From Sulfitobacter donghicola DSW-25 = KCTC 12864 = JCM 14565 (GTDB taxonomy: Bacteria > Pseudomonadota > Alphaproteobacteria > Rhodobacterales > Rhodobacteraceae), in contig NZ_JASF01000005.1 of NCBI RefSeq assembly GCF_000622405.1, positions 1,426,001 through 1,490,000 of the forward strand: a stretch of DNA of 64,000 nucleotides, in the 5' to 3' direction. This document shows, piece after piece, positions 37,891-46,259 of the stretch; within the stretch, counting starts at the first letter, position 1, and each line of letters opens with the position of its first letter. Both the position numbers and the translations under genes were made by a program. The notes beneath the pieces are model-generated. The model saw only the letters and a list, made by a program, of their open reading frames with translations, made no database searches and had not been told where the DNA came from.

Positions 37891-39719
37891 ACATGGCTAA
37901 TCTGATTCAACCGTTCAAACCAGCGAACGGCCCTCCGCCTCAGACATTGGGTGCGTTCATGCGGTGGTGCCTGTCGGGCGCGTGGCCTGCGCTTTGGCTT
38001 GCGGCGGCGTTTTCGGCGATCGCGGGCGCGCTCGAGGCGGGAACCGCGTTGATATTAGGCTGGGTGATTGATGCAACGGTCGCCAGCGGGCCTGATGCAT
38101 TTTTTGACGGTCGCAATGCGGCGATGATTGCGCTGTCCATCGGGTTTTTCCTGATCGCTAGGCCCTTGTTCTTTGGCCTGTCCGCGGCATCCAACGCGAT
38201 CATTGTTCAGCCGAATGTTAACCCGCTGGTTTTGTCACGCCTTCACCGTTGGTCACTGGGGCAGAATGTCAGCTTTTTTGATGATGATTTTGCAGGCCGT
38301 ATTGCGCAAAAGCAGATGCAGACCGCGCGTGCGGTGACGGATGTTGCTGCCGAGATGATTAACGTCGTGGCCTTTGCATTGGCATCCCTGTTTGGCGCGG
38401 TGTTTTTGCTGGTTGCGATAAATGGCTGGGTTGCGGTGGGTTTGGCGGTTTGGCTTTGCCTGTATTTTGCTCTGATCAATTGGTTCATGCCGCGCATTCG
38501 GCACCGCTCGGCGGGGCGGGCTGGTGCGCGTTCGCTGGTATCGGGGCAGGTGGTTGATACGATCACCAACATCAAAACAGTGAAATTGTTTGCCCATGAT
38601 GATCACGAAGACCGCGCAGCGCTGGATTCAATGGAAAGCTTTCGCAAACGCGCGCTTGAGTTCGGATATCTGGCCGCTGGCTTCCGCTTTGCTTTGATGA
38701 GCCTTGCTGGCATTTTGCCGGTTTTGCTAATTGGCGCGACGGTCGTTTTGTGGCGACAGGGGGCGGCGAGTACAGGTGATATTGCGGCGGCTGGTGCGAT
38801 CTCGATCCGTATCGCGCAGATGACAGGATGGGTCAGTTTTACGCTGATGGCCATCTATTCCAACATTGGTGAGATCGAAGACGGCATGCGCACCCTTACG
38901 CCGCGCACGCGACTAGAGGATGCTGAAAACGCCAAACGACTGGATGCAACACAGGGTGAGGTGATTTTCGAAAGGCTCGGCTTTGCTTATGGGCGCAAAA
39001 CTGGCGGGATCGAAAATATTGATCTGACGATTGGGGCTGGTGAAAAACTGGGTGTGGTTGGCGCATCGGGTGCTGGCAAATCGACATTGGTTTCCCTGAT
39101 GCTACGGCTTTATGAGCCGGAGAAAGGTCGGATTTTGATCGACGGACAAGATATCCGCGGCGTGACCCAAGAAAGCCTGCGCCGTTCTATCGCAATGGTG
39201 ACCCAAGAAACCGCGATGTTTAACCGATCAGCCCGCGAGAATATCTTATACGGTAAACCCGAAGGGTCAGAGGCTGATATGATCGCTGCGGCAAAACAGG
39301 CCGAGGCGCATGATTTCATTCTAGAGCTGGAAGACCACAAAGGCCGCAAAGGCTATGATGCGCATTTGGGTGAACGGGGCGTAAAACTGTCTGGAGGTCA
39401 ACGGCAAAGGATCGCTCTTGCGCGCGCCATTATCAAAGACGCGCCGATATTGGTTTTGGACGAAGCAACCAGCGCCTTGGACAGCGAGGTCGAGGCGGCG
39501 ATTCAGCTGGCGTTAGATCGGGTGATGGAAGGTAAAACCGTGATGGCAATTGCCCACCGCCTATCAACCCTGCGCGAAATGGATCGGATCATCGTTTTGG
39601 ACCAAGGGCACATCGCCGAGGCAGGAACCCACGACGCGTTACTGGCCCAAAAGGGGCTATATGCTGGTTATTGGGAACGCCAATCTGGCGGCTTTCTGGA
39701 TATAAAGCCTGTTGAATAG
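37887..39719 (+). CDS. ABC exporter half-transporter, subunit 2
   Basis: A 610-aa partner of the preceding protein, with a six-helix permease domain and an ATPase domain. Walker A GASGAGKST is at 392-400, LSGGQRQR at 501-508, then VLDEATSALD and AHRLST. Both subunits keep a canonical Walker B glutamate and signature, so neither nucleotide site looks degenerate, unlike many heterodimeric exporters. The start overlaps the stop of subunit 1 (ATGA). Confidence 0.9.
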   Translation: MNMANLIQPFKPANGPPPQTLGAFMRWCLSGAWPALWLAAAFSAIAGALEAGTALILGWVIDATVASGPDAFFDGRNAAMIALSIGFFLIARPLFFGLSAASNAIIVQPNVNPLVLSRLHRWSLGQNVSFFDDDFAGRIAQKQMQTARAVTDVAAEMINVVAFALASLFGAVFLLVAINGWVAVGLAVWLCLYFALINWFMPRIRHRSAGRAGARSLVSGQVVDTITNIKTVKLFAHDDHEDRAALDSMESFRKRALEFGYLAAGFRFALMSLAGILPVLLIGATVVLWRQGAASTGDIAAAGAISIRIAQMTGWVSFTLMAIYSNIGEIEDGMRTLTPRTRLEDAENAKRLDATQGEVIFERLGFAYGRKTGGIENIDLTIGAGEKLGVVGASGAGKSTLVSLMLRLYEPEKGRILIDGQDIRGVTQESLRRSIAMVTQETAMFNRSARENILYGKPEGSEADMIAAAKQAEAHDFILELEDHKGRKGYDAHLGERGVKLSGGQRQRIALARAIIKDAPILVLDEATSALDSEVEAAIQLALDRVMEGKTVMAIAHRLSTLREMDRIIVLDQGHIAEAGTHDALLAQKGLYAGYWERQSGGFLDIKPVE

Positions 39720-39758
39720 GGACTAGCCGACAAGCGCCAGCAGGGTTATGGCGGGGGT

Positions 39759-40976
39759 ATGACAGAACACAACATTACTCACCTTGGTATCTATGGCGAC
39801 GGGATCGCCGAAGGTCCGGTTTTTGCGCCTACGACTCTTCCGGGGGAAGTTGTTTCGGGGGTCTTGGACGGCTCGACCTTAACGGATGTCAAAATCATTT
39901 CTCCGGCCGATGATCGTGTTGCCGCGCCTTGTCGCCATTTCAAGGCCTGCGGCGGGTGCCAATTGCAGCATGCTTCGGATCGTTTTGTCGCCGATTGGAA
40001 GACGGACCTTGTTGCACAAGCTTTGGCTGCGCAGGGGCTCAGCGCAGAAATCAGGCCGATTGTAACGTCACCAGCCAAATCGCGCAGGCGCGCTACCTTT
40101 GCGGCACGTCGCACCAAAAAGGGAACCATGTCGGGCTTTCACGGTCGCGCGTCGGGGACCGTTGTGGAAATTCCCGATTGCCAGCTGGTTGAACCAGAAC
40201 TGCTGGCTGCCCGCCCAATTGCAGAAGCCTTGGCCGTGATCGGCGGCAGCAGAAAAGCAACTTTGGCCGTAACCGTAACAACATCTCCGCGCGGGTTGGA
40301 TGTGCAGGTGAGCGGCGGTAAGCCCTTGGATGGTCCGTTGCGGATTGCGCTTGCGGGTTTGTGCGAAAGCCGTGGTTTCGCCCGTCTGACATGGGAAGAC
40401 GAAGTGATTGCCCAACGCTCCCCCCCCGTTCAGCGTTTTGGCGCTGCCGATGTCTGCCCCCCACCGGGTGCGTTTATGCAGGCCACCGCCCATGGCGAAG
40501 CGCAGCTGCTGGCCGCTGTGCAGGAGGCGGTTCACGGGGCCAAACGTGTCGTTGATTTGTTTGCAGGTTGCGGCACCTTTACCTTGCCGCTTGCCCAAAA
40601 CGCCGAAGTTCTCGCCGTAGAGGGTGAGGCGCAGATGGTCGAGGCGATGGACAAAGGCTGGCGCATGGCGAAGGGTCTCAAAACAGTGACCCATGCGGCG
40701 CGTGATCTATACCGCCGTCCGCTGCTGCCGGATGAGTTCAAAAAATTCGACGCCGTTGTCCTTGATCCGCCCCGTTCGGGCGCCGAGGCGCAGACGGCTG
40801 AATTGATACGCTCTGATATCAAACGGATCGCCTATGTGTCCTGTAACCCGATCTCGTTTGCACGTGATGTTGCGCAAATGGTGGCTGCTGGTTTCACCTT
40901 GGACTGGGTCCAGCCGGTAGACCAATTTCGCTGGTCCTCGCATGTTGAACTTGCTGCGCAAATATCACGGGCCTAG
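39759..40976 (+). CDS. RNA 5-methyluridine methyltransferase, TrmA/RumA (RlmC/RlmD) family
   Basis: A 405-aa class I SAM methyltransferase. Cysteines C58, C64 and C67 (CRHFKACGGC) form part of the family's iron-sulfur cluster site. The SAM motif is LFAGCGTFTLPL, the substrate-binding motif is VLDPPRSG, and the catalytic cysteine lies in YVSCNPISFARD. There is no full TRAM domain at the N-terminus (a shortened beta region of about 50 residues is present). The target is probably a uridine of 23S rRNA; which one cannot be decided. Confidence 0.88.
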   Translation: MTEHNITHLGIYGDGIAEGPVFAPTTLPGEVVSGVLDGSTLTDVKIISPADDRVAAPCRHFKACGGCQLQHASDRFVADWKTDLVAQALAAQGLSAEIRPIVTSPAKSRRRATFAARRTKKGTMSGFHGRASGTVVEIPDCQLVEPELLAARPIAEALAVIGGSRKATLAVTVTTSPRGLDVQVSGGKPLDGPLRIALAGLCESRGFARLTWEDEVIAQRSPPVQRFGAADVCPPPGAFMQATAHGEAQLLAAVQEAVHGAKRVVDLFAGCGTFTLPLAQNAEVLAVEGEAQMVEAMDKGWRMAKGLKTVTHAARDLYRRPLLPDEFKKFDAVVLDPPRSGAEAQTAELIRSDIKRIAYVSCNPISFARDVAQMVAAGFTLDWVQPVDQFRWSSHVELAAQISRA

Positions 40977-41087
40977 CCCTTTGCGCAGTGTTTTGCCGTT
41001 TTTTGGCTTTTGACGTATTTGTGAACTGCCAATTTTTTGATATGGTGTAGTCAATAACGATCCGACAACGGATGAGGCGGCAGGCAT

Positions 41088-41585
41088 ATGAAACGAAGAC
41101 ATCTGATATTGGGTGGCGCAGCGGTTGCGACCTTAGGGGCGTGTAGCCCCAGCAAATTCAAACGATATAATGGTCCCGAGGTAACGGGTGTTGTCGTCAA
41201 CAAGGGCGAGCGAAAGATGTATCTTTTGCATAAGGACCGCGTGTTGAAAGACTATGACATCTTTCTCGGTTTTGCCCCCGAAGGCCACAAGCAGGTGGAA
41301 GGGGATGGCAAGACACCAGAGGGGAACTATCGGATTGACCGACGCAACCCCAATAGCCGTTTCCATCTGTCTTTAGGAATTTCTTATCCAAACGCAGAAG
41401 ACATTCGCGTTGCGCGGGCGTTGGGGAAATCACCCGGAGGTGAGATTTTCATTCACGGCCAACGTCACCCGATGCGGTTGGATAAAGGTGACTGGACGTG
41501 GGGCTGTATTGCTGTGAACAACAAGCAAATGGAACGTATCTATGCGATGGTCAAAGACGGCACGCCGATCTCGATCAACCCATAA
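41088..41585 (+). CDS. L,D-transpeptidase (YkuD family), probable lipoprotein
   Basis: A 165-aa protein with a signal sequence ending in a lipobox-like LGAC (C19), so likely lipid-anchored in the periplasm. The YkuD catalytic domain follows, with HGQRHPM (H123) and the active-site cysteine C140 in TWGCIAV. Such enzymes make 3-3 cross-links in peptidoglycan or attach proteins to it. It is convergent with a CAP-domain gene, and a second L,D-transpeptidase lies 0.7 kb away. Confidence 0.88.
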   Translation: MKRRHLILGGAAVATLGACSPSKFKRYNGPEVTGVVVNKGERKMYLLHKDRVLKDYDIFLGFAPEGHKQVEGDGKTPEGNYRIDRRNPNSRFHLSLGISYPNAEDIRVARALGKSPGGEIFIHGQRHPMRLDKGDWTWGCIAVNNKQMERIYAMVKDGTPISINP

Positions 41586-41606
41586 ACAATGGGGCTGACC
41601 GATTGG

Positions 41607-42116
41607 TCAGCCGCCCATAACCAGCGTCCACCAGATTTTACCATTTTCTTCCTGAAACCACGCAAATCCCATTTTGGTAGCATCAGCTGACATCAGGATA
41701 CGACGTGTGTCGGGTTGGGACATCCACGCGCCCAGCGTCTCAAGTTCGGATTCATAGGTCTCGGAAATCACTTCGCCGACAAGCGCCCCTGGATAGCCAA
41801 CGCGGCGGACACGATCAACAGGGGACGATCCGTCCGAGCCAAAGTGCCAAGGACGGTTTTGGATTTGCATATCACGTGAATGGGTCGCTGCCGCAGCTGT
41901 TAGCTGGGAATCAAGCGCAACCGGCCCCAAAGCCGCAGCACCACGCAAAGAGTTAACCGAATCAAGCATCCGGAAAGGAATCTTAGCGGTCTCGCGTTGG
42001 GTAATCTTGTAAGCAGTTGGCACAGGTTTGCCGTCAGCGCCAAGAGGGACAGTGGCGGGCTGGCAGGCGGACAAACCCACAACTGCAACCAGTAAAAGAG
42101 TAAAAAGACGGATCAT
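41607..42116 (-). CDS. CAP-domain (SCP-like) lipoprotein
   Basis: A 169-aa protein with a signal peptide and lipobox LSAC (C18) and a CAP domain (about 45-165). The domain shows AAATHSRDMQ, then RPWHFGSDGSSPVDRVRRVGY, and LVGEVI with the conserved glutamate. Bacterial CAP proteins are secreted and their roles are mostly unknown. Its place between two L,D-transpeptidases suggests an envelope job. An 8-bp hairpin without a T tail (41593-41612) overlaps its stop. Confidence 0.85.
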   Translation of the reverse strand: MIRLFTLLLVAVVGLSACQPATVPLGADGKPVPTAYKITQRETAKIPFRMLDSVNSLRGAAALGPVALDSQLTAAAATHSRDMQIQNRPWHFGSDGSSPVDRVRRVGYPGALVGEVISETYESELETLGAWMSQPDTRRILMSADATKMGFAWFQEENGKIWWTLVMGG

Positions 42117-42217
42117 TACGCTACTCCAAGCCTAAATTCATAAATTGGCAATACATGCTGAGGTGCAACAGTTCAAATACACTTCGCGGTGAACCGCCTA
42201 TCTAACGCGGGTTTGAT

Positions 42218-42246
42218 TTGAAAACGTGTCTTTGGCGCAATATATG
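42218..42246 (+). promoter_or_regulatory. Sigma-70-type promoter for the second L,D-transpeptidase
   Basis: TTGAAA at 42218-42223, a 17-nt spacer, then TATATG at 42241-42246. The predicted transcript starts near 42253 and supports the ATG at 42280, not the longer open frame from 42226. Confidence 0.6.
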
Positions 42247-42279
42247 GACAACATAACGTTTTTTAGCTGGAGACATGAA

Positions 42280-42891
42280 ATGTCTAACCAAAAGTTCAAG
42301 ATGAATACCCGCCGCGGGTTTCTTGCAGGAAGTGCTGCGATGCTGGCAGCACCGGCGATTGCGCAATCCACCACCGGCGTAAACGGTCAAGCCACAACTG
42401 AAACCGAGCGTGACATCACCGAAGTGGTGCGTCGCAATATTTCTAGCTTCCGAACGCTAGATTGGCAGCCGTATTTTAACAACACAAAGAACGGCGCGAT
42501 CCTTGTCGATATCGACAGCCGTGCGGTTCACTACTGGTCCGAAGACCAGACGACCTACAAGCTATACCCGTCCAGCGTTCCGCTGACCCAAGAGTTGACG
42601 CGCCGTGGTCGGACAGAAATCATCCGCAAAGTCGAAGGCCCAAGCTGGCGCCCGACACCGTCTATGCTAGAGCGTAATCCCGAGTGGCCAAAGTTCATCG
42701 GGCCAGGCCCTGAGAACCCCTTGGGGACACATGCATTGTACCTGTCTTGGACGTATTACCGTATTCACGGAACCCACGATACGCGCAAAATCGGGCGCCG
42801 TTCATCCAACGGTTGTATCGGTCTCTACAATGAGCATATCGCGGAATTATTTGCCCAAGCGAAAGTTGGCACTCAAGTGTTGCTAATTTGA
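42280..42891 (+). CDS. L,D-transpeptidase (YkuD family) with Tat-type signal
   Basis: A 203-aa exported enzyme. The N-terminus NTRRGFLAGSAAMLAAPAIAQ is a twin-arginine-type signal ending near residue 29. The YkuD domain has H163 in RIHGTHD and catalytic C179 in SSNGCIGLYN. The LGTHALYLSW segment is typical of the ErfK/YbiS branch, unlike the shorter lipoprotein enzyme at 41.1 kb. GGAG at about 42268 and the promoter at 42218 fix the start. Confidence 0.9.
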   Translation: MSNQKFKMNTRRGFLAGSAAMLAAPAIAQSTTGVNGQATTETERDITEVVRRNISSFRTLDWQPYFNNTKNGAILVDIDSRAVHYWSEDQTTYKLYPSSVPLTQELTRRGRTEIIRKVEGPSWRPTPSMLERNPEWPKFIGPGPENPLGTHALYLSWTYYRIHGTHDTRKIGRRSSNGCIGLYNEHIAELFAQAKVGTQVLLI

Positions 42892-43037
42892 CGACAGTCA
42901 CTCGATTGTCATGAATAAAAGGTGAAAGTTTGTTCCAATTTTCGAATAGATGCTATTTACGGAACATCACGAGGTAAGTCTTAAGGCGCGTTTCATGCTG
43001 AGAATCGTGGCGTGCCATCTTCTGGAGGTTATTTACT

Positions 43038-43217
43038 ATGAAAAAACTCGTTCTCGCAGCCGCACTTGCAGCAGCAGCTACTTCCGCTTCCGCGGGCTCC
43101 CTTGCGGACCCAATCATCGAAGCACCAGTAATCATCGAAGAAGCATCCAGCTCTTCTTCCGGCGTTCTGGTTCCAGTACTGCTTTTGGTTCTGGTTGCAG
43201 CAGCTTTGGCTGACTAA
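43038..43217 (+). CDS. 59-aa exported microprotein with a C-terminal hydrophobic segment
   Basis: Sequence reading gives 59 codons: a signal peptide (MKKLVLAAALAAAATSASA, residues 1-19), an acidic middle (ADPIIEAPVIIEE), a serine run (SSSSSG), and a C-terminal hydrophobic helix (VLVPVLLLVLVAAALAD). GGAGG at 43024-43028 is well placed, and a strong terminator follows 28 bp after the stop. I recall similar unnamed small proteins in other Rhodobacteraceae, also near hemH, but no function is known to me. It is likely a small inner-membrane protein with its N-terminal part in the periplasm. Confidence 0.8.
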   Translation: MKKLVLAAALAAAATSASAGSLADPIIEAPVIIEEASSSSSGVLVPVLLLVLVAAALAD

Positions 43218-43240
43218 TTTTCAGTCTATGACTGGAATGA

Positions 43241-43270
43241 AAAAAGGCGGCGCATTGCGCCGCCTTTTTT
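43241..43270. terminator. Bidirectional intrinsic terminator
   Basis: A perfect 8-bp stem GGCGGCGC/GCGCCGCC with a 3-nt ATT loop (43246-43264) is flanked by five A on the left and six T on the right. It can end both the microprotein transcript (rightward) and hemH (leftward). Confidence 0.92.
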
Positions 43271-43312
43271 ATTTGTCTGCTCGGTTTGGCAACTTGTCTT
43301 GCGTGGGCAGGA

Positions 43313-44356
43313 TCAAACCCAACCCAACAGGTTTTCACGAATGACATTGCATAGCGCAGCGATATGCGCGTCATCATCATTCAGGCATGGGATATAGGTG
43401 AATGTCTCACCGCCAGCCTCTTCAAAGCTTTCGAAAATCTCTTCGTTGATTTCCTCAAGCGTCTCGATGCAATCGGCGGAAAACGCAGGTGCGCAGACGG
43501 CGATGTTCTTTTTGCCCTGCTCGGCCAGTCGCGCGACCTCTTCAACCGTATAGGGCTGAAGCCATTCCTCTGGTCCAAATTTGGATTGAAAGGTTGTTTT
43601 GATGTCAGTGTCTTCCCAGCCCAACCGCTCTTTCAAAAGGCGCGTCGTTTTCTGACACTGGCAGTGATACGGATCCCCTTCGGTCAAATACCGCTGTGGC
43701 AGGCCGTGATAGGAGCACACCAAAATATCCGGACGGGTTTCAAGCTCGGCGTATTTCGCTTCGATAGATTGGGCAAGCGCCTCGATATAGTCGGGGCGAT
43801 CAAAATAGGGTTGCACCGTTCGGCTGGCTGGTTGCCATTTTTCCTTGCTCAACGCCTCAAAGAATTTGTCACATGCCGTGGCAGAGGTGGCGCCAGCGTA
43901 TTGAGGGTATAGCGGGAAAAAGAGGATTTTGTCGCAACCTGCGGCAACCATTTCCTGTACTTTGCTTTGCGTCGAGGGGTTGCCATAGCGCATGCAGAAA
44001 TCAACCATGACGTCTTCGCCATAGGTCTTTTCCATCTCGGTAGTGATTTTAGCTGTTTGCGCTTTGGTAATGGTGAGAAGGGGGCTTTCGCCTTCCTCTT
44101 CGTTCCAGATTGATTTGTAGGCCGCGCCAGATGCAAAGGGGCGCTTGGTAAGGATTACCAGCTGCAAAAGCGGCTGCCAGAACCAAGGCGAATAATCCAC
44201 GACCCGCTGATCGGATAAAAACTCGCTTAGATAGCGGCGCATTGACCAATAGTCATAGTTGTCAGGTGTCCCCAAGTTGGCAAGTAATATGCCGATTTTC
44301 GGGCGAGGCATCTTTGGATGATCTGCTGCGGCGTGAACGGGGCATGTTGCGGTCAT
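43313..44356 (-). CDS. hemH: Ferrochelatase
   Basis: A 347-aa ferrochelatase that inserts Fe2+ into protoporphyrin IX, the step after HemJ. Recognisable are ILLANLGTPDNYDYWSMRRYLSEFLSD, the metal-binding histidine segment CSYHGLPQRYL, and a C-terminal ADCIETLEEINEE with the conserved glutamates. The CHCQ-type segment (YHCQCQKTTRLL) is in the usual place. The gene stands alone and is convergent with the microprotein gene. Confidence 0.95.
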   Translation of the reverse strand: MTATCPVHAAADHPKMPRPKIGILLANLGTPDNYDYWSMRRYLSEFLSDQRVVDYSPWFWQPLLQLVILTKRPFASGAAYKSIWNEEEGESPLLTITKAQTAKITTEMEKTYGEDVMVDFCMRYGNPSTQSKVQEMVAAGCDKILFFPLYPQYAGATSATACDKFFEALSKEKWQPASRTVQPYFDRPDYIEALAQSIEAKYAELETRPDILVCSYHGLPQRYLTEGDPYHCQCQKTTRLLKERLGWEDTDIKTTFQSKFGPEEWLQPYTVEEVARLAEQGKKNIAVCAPAFSADCIETLEEINEEIFESFEEAGGETFTYIPCLNDDDAHIAALCNVIRENLLGWV

Positions 44357-44407
44357 GGTGCTATCCTGCTTGATGTGCTCTTTGACATAGTTGGTTTCTA
44401 CGCTGGG

Positions 44408-45220
44408 TCAATCGTGCAACGGCTTTTCTGGAGTGCCGAGGGCATCGGCCAGTCGCTGTTGTGCTGATCCTGGTCTTAGGGGCTGTGGTTGTGAGGCATC
44501 CGGCGCCCAACCTGTTAAGACCTGTAATTCAAAGCTGGCTTTTAGGCGGCCGGAAGGGGCTGAAAAATGCTGGGCATATAGCTCTTGTGCCTTGTTGAAA
44601 ACGGCGCGGCTGGTCGGTTTGCGAAGGCGCGCATTGAGGGCGTTTGTTTCCCCCATGGCGCGCAGATCATGCATCAGGTGCCAAATATCGCGATACTCAA
44701 CAGTAAGGGTGGCAGTGTCTGCAACTGGCAGCGCGAAACCGGCCCGCTGAAGTAACCCACCCAAATCGCGTAGCTCGGGCATTGGTGCGATGCGCGGGGA
44801 AAGGCCACCCGTTACGGCGATTTCTGCTTCGCCCAGCGCGCGGCGTAATTCTTGTAGGGTATCACCGCCAAAGCTGATGGCGATGAACAGGCCATCGGGC
44901 CTTAACGCGCGGCGACATTGGATCAACTGCCCTACAGGGTCATTCGCCCAATGAAGGCCCATCATATGGGCAACCAAATCCTGCGAATGCGCTTCGAGAT
45001 CTAGCGTTTCAGCATCAGTTGTAACCGTGGCGTCGGGGTATTCATTGGCCCAAAACTCGGGGAACCCAGTAACAACGGCCTGATCTGTAAATGATTTGTT
45101 AACCATGAGCAGACGATCCTGTAGCTCATCAGCCGCTGCTTTGTGCAAAAACAATCCATCTGTGGTCGCACGGGCGCGGCGGGTGTTCAGCGTATTAATG
45201 TCTGTCATGGGCGTTGTCAT
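44408..45220 (-). CDS. NDUFAF5-like class I methyltransferase
   Basis: A 270-aa protein resembling the NDUFAF5/BioC-like methyltransferase group. An N-terminal NTRRARATTDGLFLHKAAADELQDRL is followed by a SAM-type fold with GLFIAISFGGDTLQELRRAL, matching the part of NDUFAF5 where the glycine-rich loop is degenerate. Human NDUFAF5 hydroxylates an arginine of complex I; bacterial roles are not established. ATG 45220 lies only 17 bp from the divergent comF start, so the promoters must overlap the other gene's coding region. The frame is open far upstream of 45220 but that part runs antisense to comF. Confidence 0.78.
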   Translation of the reverse strand: MTTPMTDINTLNTRRARATTDGLFLHKAAADELQDRLLMVNKSFTDQAVVTGFPEFWANEYPDATVTTDAETLDLEAHSQDLVAHMMGLHWANDPVGQLIQCRRALRPDGLFIAISFGGDTLQELRRALGEAEIAVTGGLSPRIAPMPELRDLGGLLQRAGFALPVADTATLTVEYRDIWHLMHDLRAMGETNALNARLRKPTSRAVFNKAQELYAQHFSAPSGRLKASFELQVLTGWAPDASQPQPLRPGSAQQRLADALGTPEKPLHD

Positions 45221-45237
45221 GAAAGGTACATAAGCTG

Positions 45238-45966
45238 GTGTTGGCGCAACTTCAAACAGCAGTATCGATGATCTATCCCCCGCGCTGCACAACATGTGGC
45301 GATTTGGTAGAAAGTGATTTCGGCCTTTGCGGTCCTTGTTGGCGCGAAACCGCGTTTTTGGGTGGGGCGATTTGTGATGCCTGCGGTGTTCCGCTGACCT
45401 CTGGTGGCAAGGATGGGGTGTTTCATTGCGATACTTGTATGCAGGATCCGCCGCCTTGGGTTCAGGGGCGTGCTGCGGTGATTTATCGCGGCAACGGTAG
45501 GAAACTGGTTCTGGCGTTAAAGCATGGTGACAGGCAGGAATTGGCGCGGCCAGCTGGTGTCTGGATGGCCAATATGGTGCGCAATTTGGTATCCAAGGAC
45601 ACATTGGTTGTGCCTGTGCCGCTGCATTGGTCGCGATTATTGCGCCGCCGCTATAACCAATCTGCGCTTTTGGGCGCAGAGGTGGCGAAAAACCTCGGCG
45701 TTTCCTTTTGCCCCGATGCCTTGCTGCGCCGCGTTCGAACGCCTTCGTTGGAGGGGCTGAGCCACGAGGCGCGGATGGTGGCATTGGAAAAGGCGATCAC
45801 CCCCCACCCCAAAAGAGGGCACCGTCTGGATGGTAAGCCGATCCTTTTGGTCGACGATGTGATGACATCTGGCGCAACGCTAAAGGCCTGCACAAATGCC
45901 TGTTTTGACGCGGGTTCTGGGCCTGTTCGCATCCTGACACTAGCAAGAGCGGTAAAAGAAGCTTAA
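45238..45966 (+). CDS. comF: ComF family phosphoribosyltransferase-like protein
   Basis: A 242-aa ComF-type protein. An N-terminal zinc finger is formed by CTTC and CGPC cysteine pairs (about 17-36) with more cysteines in ICDAC and CDTC. The C-terminal phosphoribosyltransferase domain has the PRPP loop LLVDDVMTSGATL. ComF proteins are linked to DNA uptake in transformable bacteria. The start is GTG 45238, with TTG 45241 and ATG 45268 as in-frame alternatives. It begins a tight comF-grxC-nitrilase-marR run. Confidence 0.87.
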   Translation: MLAQLQTAVSMIYPPRCTTCGDLVESDFGLCGPCWRETAFLGGAICDACGVPLTSGGKDGVFHCDTCMQDPPPWVQGRAAVIYRGNGRKLVLALKHGDRQELARPAGVWMANMVRNLVSKDTLVVPVPLHWSRLLRRRYNQSALLGAEVAKNLGVSFCPDALLRRVRTPSLEGLSHEARMVALEKAITPHPKRGHRLDGKPILLVDDVMTSGATLKACTNACFDAGSGPVRILTLARAVKEA

Positions 45967-46001
45967 ATCCTTGTTCAACCAATGTTGAAAAGGACGAGAC
46001 T

Positions 46002-46259
46002 ATGAAGCCTGTCGAAATCTATACCTCCCCTCTTTGCGGGTTTTGCCATGCCGCGAAACGTTTATTGAACCAAAAGGGTGTCAGCTTTTCCGAGGTGGAC
46101 GTTCTGGCCAATCCTGACCGCAAGTCAGAGATGATCCAACGTGCAAACGGTGGCCGTACGGTTCCGCAGATTTTTATCGGCGAAATCCACGTTGGCGGTA
46201 ACGATGATCTGCAAGCGCTGGAACGTGCGGGCAAGCTTGACGCGTTGTTGGCAGCATGA
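46002..46259 (+). CDS. grxC: Glutaredoxin 3
   Basis: An 85-aa glutaredoxin with active site C12-G-F-C15, in place of the usual CPYC, followed by the TVPQIF cis-proline strand and GGNDDL glutathione-binding turn. The dithiol pair allows both mono- and dithiol chemistry. The ATG follows a GGACGAG sequence, and the 3' end overlaps the nitrilase gene by 4 nt. Confidence 0.94.
   Translation: MKPVEIYTSPLCGFCHAAKRLLNQKGVSFSEVDVLANPDRKSEMIQRANGGRTVPQIFIGEIHVGGNDDLQALERAGKLDALLAA

Noticed and set aside
41593..41612. Terminator between the lipoprotein L,D-transpeptidase and the CAP gene
   Set aside because: The 8-bp GGCTGACC/GGTCAGCC hairpin is perfect but has no T run on either side, and it overlaps the CAP stop codon. 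It could still be an RNA-stabilising stem.
42226..42279. Upstream start of the second L,D-transpeptidase at 42226
   Set aside because: It would place the start inside the spacer/-10 region of the predicted promoter and lengthen the Tat signal N-region; ATG 42280 with GGAG fits better.
45221..45784. N-terminal extension of the NDUFAF5-like methyltransferase up to 45784
   Set aside because: The extra 188 codons lie antisense to comF and the product is low complexity (Pro/Arg/His-rich). The recognisable protein begins at the ATG at 45220.
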